From: Betaproteobacteria bacterium
GTDB taxonomy: Bacteria; Pseudomonadota; Gammaproteobacteria; Burkholderiales; Casimicrobiaceae
Reading direction: 5' to 3'
DNA: 5,414 nt
NCBI GenBank assembly: GCA_003153335.1
Contig: PLYG01000220.1
Span: 243 to 5,656 of the forward strand
The translations under genes and the position numbers were made by a program. Numbering within the stretch: position 1 is the first letter of the stretch; every line of letters begins with the position of its first letter. Shown one piece after another: positions 1 through 5,414 of this stretch. The notes beneath the pieces were generated by a model. The model did no database searches and was not told the origin of the DNA. It saw only the letters and a list, made by a program, of their open reading frames with translations.

Positions 1-1163
1 GGCTGGCCTTCGGAGCGGCTCCACTCGCCGTTGTCGTCGAACTTGCCGACCACGCGCGGACGCACGTCCTCGCGCCAGTTGTAGAGCTGTTCCTTCAACT
101 GGTATTCGACGACCTGCCGCTTTTCCTCGACCACCAGGATCTCTTCGAGTCCCTCGGCAAACTGCCGCACCGACTCGGGCTCCAGCGGCCAGGGCATCGC
201 GACCTTGAACAGGCGGATGCCCAGTTCCGCCGCATGCGCCTGGTCGATGCCCAGGTCGGCCAGCGCCTGGCGCACGTCGAGATACGACTTGCCGCTGGTG
301 ATGATGCCGAAGCGCGGCTTCGGCGAGTCGAAGATGATCTTGTTGAGCTTGTTCACGCGAGCGTAGTGCAGCGCCGCGTAGATCTTGTAGTCGTGCATCC
401 GCGCTTCCTGGACCAGGAACGGATCGGGCCAGCGGATGTTGACGCCATCGGGCGGGAACGGGAAATCGGTTGGGATCACGATCTGCAGCCGTTCCGGGTC
501 GATCGACACCGAGGCCGACGATTCGACGGTGTCGGCCACGCATTTGAACGCGACCCAGCAGCCGGAATAGCGGCTCATCGCCCAGCCATGCAGCCCTAAG
601 TCCAGGATTTCCTGGACCGACGAGGGATAGAGCACCGGAATCATGGCCGCGGAAAACGCGTGGTCGGTCTGATGCGGGACGGTCGAGGATTTGGCCGCGT
701 GATCGTCGCCCGCGAGCGCCAGCACCCCGCCGTGCTGCGACGTCCCCGCAAAGTTCGCATGCTTGAGCACGTCGCCGCTGCGGTCCACGCCGGGGCCCTT
801 GCCGTACCACATCGAAAACACGCCATCGAAGTTGGCGTCGGGATACATGTTGACCTGCTGCGTGCCCCAGATTGCGGTCGCCGCCATGTCCTCGTTGACG
901 CCCGGCTGGAACTTGATGTGGTGCTCGGCCAGAAATTTTTCGGCCTTCCACAGGCCCTGGTCGAGGCCGCCCAGCGGCGAGCCGCGGTAGCCCGACACGT
1001 AACCGGCGGTATTGAGACCGGCGAGTTGATCGCGCTGGTGCTGCAGGATCAACAGGCGTATCAGCGCCTGCGTCCCGGTCAGGAAGACGCGGCCTTTTTC
1101 CTGGGTGTATTTGTCGTCGAGCGAAACGTTCGCAAGCGCCGACAGCGGCAGGGGGGCGTTCAT
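1..1163 (-). CDS. Indolepyruvate ferredoxin oxidoreductase, long fused form, N-terminal part (runs off left edge)
   Basis: Family role: a thiamine-diphosphate enzyme that oxidatively decarboxylates indolepyruvate and other arylpyruvates to the aryl-acetyl-CoA, passing electrons to ferredoxin or a similar acceptor in the cytoplasm; it serves aromatic amino acid catabolism. Seen: 387 residues read from an ATG at 1163 with no stop before base 1. The start MNAPLPLSALANVSLDDKYT leads into the family's conserved N-terminal blocks: GYRGSPLGGLD (58-68), a GVNEDMAATAIWGTQQ block (88-103), GKGPGVDRSGD (121-131), and GDDHAAKSS followed by PHQTDHAF (152-170). These match the pyruvate/indolepyruvate oxidoreductase alpha N-terminal domain, and residues about 285-365 fit the following domain. 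The TPP-binding and gamma domains expected in the long proteobacterial enzyme (about 1150 residues) lie outside the window. The start is supported by GGAAGAG six bases upstream. Transcription diverges from the CYTH-CHAD gene. The family is clear; true substrate range is not readable here. Confidence 0.93.
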   Translation of the reverse strand, partial: MNAPLPLSALANVSLDDKYTQEKGRVFLTGTQALIRLLILQHQRDQLAGLNTAGYVSGYRGSPLGGLDQGLWKAEKFLAEHHIKFQPGVNEDMAATAIWGTQQVNMYPDANFDGVFSMWYGKGPGVDRSGDVLKHANFAGTSQHGGVLALAGDDHAAKSSTVPHQTDHAFSAAMIPVLYPSSVQEILDLGLHGWAMSRYSGCWVAFKCVADTVESSASVSIDPERLQIVIPTDFPFPPDGVNIRWPDPFLVQEARMHDYKIYAALHYARVNKLNKIIFDSPKPRFGIITSGKSYLDVRQALADLGIDQAHAAELGIRLFKVAMPWPLEPESVRQFAEGLEEILVVEEKRQVVEYQLKEQLYNWREDVRPRVVGKFDDNGEWSRSEGQ

Positions 1164-1169
1164 GGCGAT

Positions 1170-1176
1170 CTCTTCC
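1170..1176 (-). promoter_or_regulatory. Ribosome binding site of the indolepyruvate oxidoreductase gene
   Basis: On the minus strand the sequence reads GGAAGAG, then the six-base spacer ATCGCC, then the ATG at 1163. This purine-rich Shine-Dalgarno at good spacing fixes the start codon of the oxidoreductase. Confidence 0.7.
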
Positions 1177-1275
1177 GCAAAAATCGTGTTTTTGGGGGTG
1201 CCGTTTCGCAGTCGGTGATCCGGGATCCGGGCCATATCGACCGGCGATGTTGGCGCCTGCCGACTCAAGGCGCGA

Positions 1276-1304
1276 AGGATACTCCGAGCCGGTTCCGCTG
1301 GCAA
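1276..1304 (-). promoter_or_regulatory. Probable sigma-70-type promoter for the indolepyruvate oxidoreductase gene
   Basis: On the minus strand a -35 TTGCCA (1304-1299, five of six matches to TTGACA) is followed by a 17-base spacer and a -10 TATCCT (1281-1276, four of six matches to TATAAT). Transcription would start near 1269, giving a leader of about 105 bases before the ATG at 1163. The spacing is ideal and the orientation fits the only minus-strand gene downstream. It was found by eye; chance matches of this quality do occur, so confidence is moderate. Confidence 0.45.
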
Positions 1305-1578
1305 TTGTTTTTGGCTCTGCCGGAGGTGCTTTTTGCGGTCGCGAAAACCATGCGCCAAACGAGGGATTCGCGCACTGGTGCGTGCATCCGGAAAAGCGAT
1401 TTGCGGTACCATCGAGCCCAGCCCAAACAACGCGGATTGCCGGTGAACGATGCGCTGTTACCTGCAAGAGCGAATCGCGGCGGCTAGCACTCGTCCGGGG
1501 CGAGCGCGTTCATGCGCGGCCAATTGCCGTGGTCGATCGGCCCCCCACGCCATGCATATTGCTGCGATTTTTCTGAGC

Positions 1579-1583
1579 GGGAG
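1579..1583 (+). promoter_or_regulatory. Ribosome binding site that sets the CYTH-CHAD start
   Basis: GGGAG lies three bases (ATC) before the ATG at 1587. The spacing is on the short side, but it is the only Shine-Dalgarno-like stretch near a candidate start. The earlier in-frame ATG at 1512 has none, and the 25 residues it would add come before the CYTH signature, which normally sits at the very N-terminus. Confidence 0.55.
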
Positions 1584-1586
1584 ATC

Positions 1587-3125
1587 ATGGAAATTGAACT
1601 CAAGCTGTTGATCGATCCGGACGATGTCCCGTCGTTTCGCCGCAATCCCTTGCTCGCTCAGCACGCAATCGCCAAGCCTCGTGTGCAACGCCTGACCACC
1701 ACGTACTTCGACACGCCGGATCTCTTTTTCAGGAAGCATGGCGCAGCGCTCCGCGTGCGACGAGTCGCACGCCACTGGATCCAGACGCTAAAAGCCGGCG
1801 GGCAGGCAGCAGCGGGGTTGCATCAGCGTCACGAATGGGAATCCCGTGCAAGCGGGCCGCGACCGGACCTGGCGGCATTGCGCGAACTGGTCGCGCGGGA
1901 CGCCGAATGGACCAGTGCGTTGTCCGACGCCACACTTGCGGATCAACTGGCTCCAATCTTCAAGACCAGGTTCCGGCGCACGATCTGGTTGCTGCGCTTC
2001 GGTTCCGACGTCGATGTTGAACTTGCGCTTGATCAGGGCGCTGTCGAGCACGACGCGGCGCGCGTGCCGGTAAGCGAGATTGAACTGGAACTCAAGTCCG
2101 GAGACCCGGCGAAGCTGTTCGAGTTTGCACTCGAACTCCAGGCTTCGATACCGCTGCGGGTGAGCAACGTCAGCAAGTCGGAGCGTGGGTTCGCGCTGCA
2201 CGCGCCCGGACCGCCAGTGGTTCTGAAGGCGGCCCCGCTACAACTCTCCGCCCGGGCTAGCGTGGAGGCGGGATTGCAGGCGATCGTCGGCAATTGCCTT
2301 CTCCAAATCCAGGGCAACGAAACCGGTGTCGTGCAGGGCGATGACGTGGAGAGCGTGCATCAAATGCGGGTAGGCGTGCGGCGGCTGCGTTTTGCCCTGC
2401 GGCTGTTCGACCAGGTAGCGCCTTGCCCCGCAGCGCTGCGCGCGGAGCTCAAGTGGCTGGCCGAAGCATTGGGCGCCGCCCGCGACTGGGAAGTCCTGGC
2501 CGGGACCACGCTGGCCGAAGTTGAAAAAGCTTGTCGGGCCGAGAATGGATTGGCGCAGTTGCGCATTGCCGCGCAGAGTTTGGCAAGGGAGAACTGGAAA
2601 CAGGCGGCCACAGCCGTGAGTTCGGAGCGCTATTCGCGATTGTTGCTTGCGCTTGGCTATTGGATGCAGACTGCGCATGCGCAAGAAACGCTTCCGCCGG
2701 CGCAGCAAGCGGTGCTGGCGGCGCCATTGGCAAAATTTTCCGCGCGGATGCTGAAGCTCTGGCATGCCAAACTGCTCAAGCAGGGTGGAAGGTTGCAGCG
2801 GGCAACACCGGAATCCCGGCATCAGGTGCGCATTGTCACCAGGCGTGTCCGCTTTGCGGCGGAATTTTTTGTTTCGCTTTATCCGCCCAGGCGCATGCGG
2901 CCGTATGTCAAGACGCTCATCGCATTGCAGGATGAGCTGGGTCGCCTGAACGACGCCGCTGTCGCCAGCGGACTATTGCGGCATCTCGCGCAAGCCGACG
3001 CCGGGTTGGCGGAGAGCGCGGGCTTCGTCAACGGCTACCTGTCATCCGGTGCCCAGCGGGGCGCTCGCAACCTGGACAAGCGCTGGAAAAAGTTCGAACA
3101 GATCGAGCGTCCGCAAAGAAAGTAA
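1587..3125 (+). CDS. CYTH-CHAD domain protein, predicted inorganic triphosphatase
   Basis: Family role: CYTH domains are triphosphate tunnel metalloenzymes; E. coli YgiF, with the same CYTH-CHAD order, hydrolyses inorganic triphosphate. CHAD domains bind inorganic polyphosphate and can target proteins to polyphosphate granules. Seen: 512 residues. The CYTH part (about 1-205) has the EIELK signature (E2, E4, K6), LRVRR (55-59), K69 in TLK, HEWE (82-85), RFRR (128-131), DVELALDQG (143-151) and SEIELELK (163-170), so the charged tunnel residues look intact. The CHAD part (about 222-505) has two copies of a His-Arg helix motif, HQMRVGVRRLRFA at 258 and HQVRIVTRRVRFA at 412. No signal peptide or membrane segment is seen; a cytoplasmic location is likely. 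ATG 1587 is chosen because CYTH begins there and GGGAG precedes it. It converges with ppx, 22 bases away, which supports a polyphosphate role. Family assignment is firm; substrate is inferred. Confidence 0.93.
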   Translation: MEIELKLLIDPDDVPSFRRNPLLAQHAIAKPRVQRLTTTYFDTPDLFFRKHGAALRVRRVARHWIQTLKAGGQAAAGLHQRHEWESRASGPRPDLAALRELVARDAEWTSALSDATLADQLAPIFKTRFRRTIWLLRFGSDVDVELALDQGAVEHDAARVPVSEIELELKSGDPAKLFEFALELQASIPLRVSNVSKSERGFALHAPGPPVVLKAAPLQLSARASVEAGLQAIVGNCLLQIQGNETGVVQGDDVESVHQMRVGVRRLRFALRLFDQVAPCPAALRAELKWLAEALGAARDWEVLAGTTLAEVEKACRAENGLAQLRIAAQSLARENWKQAATAVSSERYSRLLLALGYWMQTAHAQETLPPAQQAVLAAPLAKFSARMLKLWHAKLLKQGGRLQRATPESRHQVRIVTRRVRFAAEFFVSLYPPRRMRPYVKTLIALQDELGRLNDAAVASGLLRHLAQADAGLAESAGFVNGYLSSGAQRGARNLDKRWKKFEQIERPQRK

Positions 3126-3147
3126 GAGTACGGTCACTACCTCCCGG

Positions 3148-4638
3148 CTAACCGGTCTGCTCAACCCGGAATTTCAGGCCAATCGCCTGCCATTGCGCCA
3201 CCTCATTGTCCAGAGCGGTCTCTGACAACGGGTGTTGGGCCAGCCAATCCTTGTCGATAGCAAGATGGAATGTGCCGTCTTCGCGCGAAAGCGCCAATGG
3301 CGGAACGTCCCGGTTGGCGCGCCGGCGATTGAGCAGTACGGCCAGGCGCAACGCGAGTATCAGCGCCCAGTCATCCTCGCTGGCGACCATGGTTCGCATC
3401 TTGTTGAGCGATCCCCTGTGCGCAAGCAGCAGCAGCGACAAGCTGGCCTGATCTGCTCTTGAGAACCCGGGCATGTCCGCGTTGTGGACGATGTAGGCCG
3501 AATGCTTGTGATAGCCGCTGTAGGAAATAGAAATGCCTATTTCGTGCAGCCGCGCGGCCCACGTGAGCATTTGAAGGGCATGTTCACGCCGGGATTCCGG
3601 CAGGCCGTTGGATAGGAGCTCCAACAACTGAAGTGCGGCGCACTCGACCCGTTTTGCCTGAGCCAGGTCGACCTGGTAGCGGCGCAGGAATTGCCGCACC
3701 GTTGCTTCGCGCATGTCCTTGTGCTGTGCACGACCGATGAGGTCGAACAGGACGCCATGACGCAGCGCATAGGCGGACAAGCCCATACGTTTGATATTCA
3801 GCTCCTCGACCACCGCGGCCAGGATTGCAAAGCCTCCTGCAATGACCGGTACCCGATCGGACGGCAAACCCGGCATGGCCAGATCTCGCCAGTCGCCGGC
3901 GGCGATCAGCGCCGCACGCAAACGGGCAAGGCCCTGCGGCGTGATTTCACGCTCGCCGAAGCCGTTTTGCACAATCATTTCTCCCACGGTGCGCGCCGTT
4001 CCCGAGGACCCGAATGCCTCCTGCCAGCCGGTGCCGGCAAATTCGCTGGTGATGGTCTGCAGTTCGGAGCGGGCGGCCAGCTCGGCCTTTTGCATCCGTG
4101 AGGCGCTGATCTTCCCATCCGGAAAATAGCGCTGCGTGTGGCTCACGCAGCCGATATACAGGCTTTCGGTATGGATCGGATCGAGACCAGAGCCGATAAT
4201 GCACTCCGTCGAGCCCCCGCCGATATCGACGACCAGCCGGTTATTCGCCGATATCGGCAGGCTGTGCGCCACGCCGACGTAGATGAGCCGCGCCTCTTCC
4301 CGGCCTGCAATGATTTCAATGGGGAAGCCCAGGACCTTTTCCGCCCGGGACAAAAACGACTTGGTATTCCTGGCTATGCGCAAGGCGTTGGTACCGACCG
4401 CGCGTACGGCTTCCGGGGCAAAACCACGCAGCCTTTCGCCAAAGCGATTCAGGCACGCCAGCGCAGTCTCTTGCGCAGACTCCGAAAGGCGCTTGTCGGC
4501 GTCGAACCCGGCAGCGAGCCGCACCGTCTCCTTGATCGAGTCCAGTTCGTAGATCTGGCCGTCGACCACGCGCACCATCTGCAGATGGAACGAGTTGGAG
4601 CCCAGATCAACTGCGGCTAAAGTATCGTATTCTTGCAT
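3148..4638 (-). CDS. ppx: Exopolyphosphatase, Ppx/GppA family
   Basis: Family role: removes terminal phosphates from polyphosphate; GppA relatives also hydrolyse pppGpp, and the two can be hard to separate by sequence. It acts in the cytoplasm. Seen: 496 residues, close to E. coli Ppx (about 513). The actin-like ATPase fold phosphate loops are present: DLGSNSFHL (11-19) and DIGGGSTE (138-145). AGREEARLIY (111-120) contains the conserved catalytic glutamate region. FGSSGTARTVGE (209-220) and VPVIAGGFAIL (263-273) follow. The C-terminal HD-like helical domain has RLHEIGISISYSGYHKHSAYI (363-383) with H365, H377, H379 and NADMPGFSR (386-394). The start at 4638 (MQEYDTLAAVDLG) places the first loop where the family has it; an in-frame ATG at 4728 would add 30 residues, and neither start has a clear Shine-Dalgarno. 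It converges with the CYTH-CHAD gene and diverges from the DUF2252 gene. Ppx is preferred over GppA on overall motifs and context, but not proven. Confidence 0.92.
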   Translation of the reverse strand: MQEYDTLAAVDLGSNSFHLQMVRVVDGQIYELDSIKETVRLAAGFDADKRLSESAQETALACLNRFGERLRGFAPEAVRAVGTNALRIARNTKSFLSRAEKVLGFPIEIIAGREEARLIYVGVAHSLPISANNRLVVDIGGGSTECIIGSGLDPIHTESLYIGCVSHTQRYFPDGKISASRMQKAELAARSELQTITSEFAGTGWQEAFGSSGTARTVGEMIVQNGFGEREITPQGLARLRAALIAAGDWRDLAMPGLPSDRVPVIAGGFAILAAVVEELNIKRMGLSAYALRHGVLFDLIGRAQHKDMREATVRQFLRRYQVDLAQAKRVECAALQLLELLSNGLPESRREHALQMLTWAARLHEIGISISYSGYHKHSAYIVHNADMPGFSRADQASLSLLLLAHRGSLNKMRTMVASEDDWALILALRLAVLLNRRRANRDVPPLALSREDGTFHLAIDKDWLAQHPLSETALDNEVAQWQAIGLKFRVEQTG

Positions 4639-4809
4639 GGGATGAGCGAGAGCTGTTTTTGCTTGAACAGATGAGTGTGCGATGCCGTAGGTTTCTGATT
4701 CCGGCCCCACCGCCAGCGATGCGAACATGCCGCGGGACGAATCGTTACTTGTATCATGCGTGAAGATGCAGCAATCGGCATTTGCCTTACATCAAGAATA
4801 GGAGAATCA
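4639..4809. promoter_or_regulatory. Divergent spacer between ppx and the DUF2252 gene
   Basis: This 171-base spacer must hold the start signals of both genes unless ppx begins at the upstream ATG 4728. On the plus strand, TATCAT at 4752-4757 matches a -10 box in five of six bases but lacks a recognisable -35 at normal spacing, so it is only a weak candidate for the DUF2252 gene. An imperfect dyad CTGTT-N8-AACAG lies at 4653-4670, 15 bases upstream of the ppx ATG. I saw no Pho-box-like direct repeat and no convincing minus-strand promoter. Confidence 0.4.
4800..4805 (+). promoter_or_regulatory. Ribosome binding site that sets the GTG start of the DUF2252 gene
   Basis: AGGAGA ends four bases before the GTG at 4810. 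It is a strong Shine-Dalgarno, and it decides in favour of this GTG as start, since no in-frame ATG at a comparable position competes. Confidence 0.7.
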
Positions 4810-5414
4810 GTGTCCAAGCGGAAGCATACCGCACCGCAATCCAGTTCGGCCAAGCCAGATCTTCCCACCATCGCCGAGCGGAAGGCTATCGGCAGCGCAC
4901 GCCGCCACGAGTGCCCACGTTCGGTGCTGGCCCGCCTCGAACCGCCGTCGCCGCGTAGAGACCCGCTGACTATCCTGCGCAAGGACAGCGCCGGCCGTCT
5001 GCCTGACCTCGTCCCGATCCGCTACGGCCGCATGCTGCCGTCGCCGTTTGCCTTTCTGCGGGGCGCGGTCGCCGTGATGATGGAGGACATTGGACGGCTG
5101 CCCCGGACGGGTATTGACACCCAGTTGTGCGGGGACTGTCACGTCAGGAACTTCGGCGGTTTTGCAAGTCCCGAGCAGGCTCTGCTCTTCGGGATCAACG
5201 ATTTCGACCAGACGTTGCCCGGGCCGTTCGAATGGGACGTCAAGCGGTTTGCTGCCAGCGTAGTGGTCGCTGCGCGCGACCAGGGAGTCTCGGACAAGAA
5301 TTGCGTCGAGGCAGCTACAGCGGCGGCGAGAACCTATCGGCAGCGCATGGCCGAATTCGCCCGGATGCACGCCATGGACATCTGGTATTTCCGTATTGAG
5401 GCAAAGGCGTTGGT
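4810..5414 (+). CDS. DUF2252 family protein, N-terminal part (runs off right edge)
   Basis: The biochemical role of DUF2252 proteins is not established to my knowledge. Seen: 201 residues from GTG 4810, preceded by AGGAGA, with no stop before the window ends; members are usually around 400-450 residues, so about half is present. A charged, low-complexity head (1-20) is followed by the family blocks: RYGRMLPSPFAFLRG (71-85), CGDCHVRNFGGF (107-118) and GINDFDQTLPGPFEWDVKR (128-146). The order GDxHxxN, then DFD, then GPxxWD resembles the catalytic loop and metal-binding segment of aminoglycoside phosphotransferase-like kinases (D109, H111, N114, D131, D133, D143), so a kinase-like fold is a reasonable inference. 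No signal peptide or membrane span is seen. It is transcribed divergently from ppx; a shared regulatory spacer is possible. The family call is confident, the function open. Confidence 0.88.
   Translation, partial: MSKRKHTAPQSSSAKPDLPTIAERKAIGSARRHECPRSVLARLEPPSPRRDPLTILRKDSAGRLPDLVPIRYGRMLPSPFAFLRGAVAVMMEDIGRLPRTGIDTQLCGDCHVRNFGGFASPEQALLFGINDFDQTLPGPFEWDVKRFAASVVVAARDQGVSDKNCVEAATAAARTYRQRMAEFARMHAMDIWYFRIEAKAL

Larger units (their letters stand above)
1164..1586. other. Intergenic region between divergent genes, no convincing gene
   Basis: This 423-base spacer separates the starts of the oxidoreductase (minus) and the CYTH-CHAD gene (plus). It holds the oxidoreductase Shine-Dalgarno and probable promoter, and a short perfect inverted repeat GATCC-G-GGATC at 1217-1227 inside the predicted oxidoreductase leader. 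I found no convincing -35/-10 pair for the plus-strand gene. An open frame of 109 codons at 1247-1576 has no Shine-Dalgarno and no recognisable protein features, so it is not called. No tRNA, clear riboswitch or terminator with a T-tract was recognised. Confidence 0.6.

Noticed and set aside
660..1487. Plus-strand open frame of 275 codons antisense to the oxidoreductase
   Set aside because: Most of it is the shadow of a minus-strand gene with clear family motifs; its protein is Arg/Val/Ala/His-rich with no domain and it continues into the intergenic region without a Shine-Dalgarno at its start.
1524..1560. TTGCCG and CATATT as a promoter for the CYTH-CHAD gene
   Set aside because: The two boxes are 25 bases apart, far from the usual 17, and the -10 match is only four of six.
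1512..1586. Upstream ATG at 1512 as start of the CYTH-CHAD protein
   Set aside because: It has no Shine-Dalgarno and would place 25 unrelated residues ahead of the ExExK signature, which normally lies at the extreme N-terminus of CYTH proteins.
2238..2822. Minus-strand open frame of 194 codons within the CYTH-CHAD gene
   Set aside because: It is a reverse-strand shadow of the CHAD region, rich in Arg, Gln and Pro, with no motif of its own.
3144..3155. Hairpin CCGG-CTAA-CCGG as an intrinsic terminator
   Set aside because: The stem is only four base pairs and no T-tract follows on either strand.
4653..4670. Possible LexA box (CTGTT ... AACAG) upstream of ppx
   Set aside because: The LexA core needs CTG-N10-CAG; here the half-sites are separated by twelve bases (CTG-N12-CAG), so spacing is wrong. 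It remains only a weak dyad or hairpin.
4807..5370. Minus-strand open frame of 187 codons opposite the DUF2252 gene
   Set aside because: The plus strand has conserved DUF2252 motifs and a strong ribosome binding site; the minus-strand product is low-information and unrecognisable.

Overview
The window is GC-rich bacterial DNA (clearly above 55% GC by eye) with densely packed, mostly divergent or convergent genes. Protein style points to a proteobacterium, most likely a betaproteobacterium such as Burkholderiales or Rhodocyclales: there is a long-form indolepyruvate oxidoreductase, a Ppx/GppA phosphatase of E. coli length, and a CYTH-CHAD protein of the YgiF type. This placement is inference. 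No mobile element, tRNA, rRNA, CRISPR array or phage gene was seen.

Layout: (1) 1-1163, minus strand, is the N-terminal 387 residues of an indolepyruvate ferredoxin oxidoreductase; the gene runs off the left edge. (2) 1164-1586 is a 423-base gap between divergent genes. It holds a good sigma-70-like promoter and a Shine-Dalgarno for the oxidoreductase, a small inverted repeat, and no convincing gene. (3) 1587-3125, plus strand, is a complete 512-residue CYTH-CHAD protein, a predicted inorganic triphosphatase with a polyphosphate-binding domain. (4) 3148-4638, minus strand, is a complete 496-residue exopolyphosphatase (Ppx/GppA family), convergent with the CYTH-CHAD gene across only 22 bases. 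(5) 4639-4809 is a 171-base divergent spacer. (6) 4810-5414, plus strand, is the first 201 residues of a DUF2252 protein with a GTG start; it runs off the right edge.

How the genes may work together: CYTH enzymes hydrolyse inorganic triphosphate, CHAD domains bind polyphosphate, and Ppx degrades long-chain polyphosphate, so the middle of the window reads as a polyphosphate-handling locus. No polyphosphate kinase gene lies in the window. The DUF2252 gene, divergent from ppx, carries motifs in the order expected of an aminoglycoside-phosphotransferase-like kinase fold. Whether it belongs functionally with the polyphosphate genes is an open and interesting question. The oxidoreductase (aromatic amino acid and arylpyruvate catabolism) looks like an unrelated neighbour.
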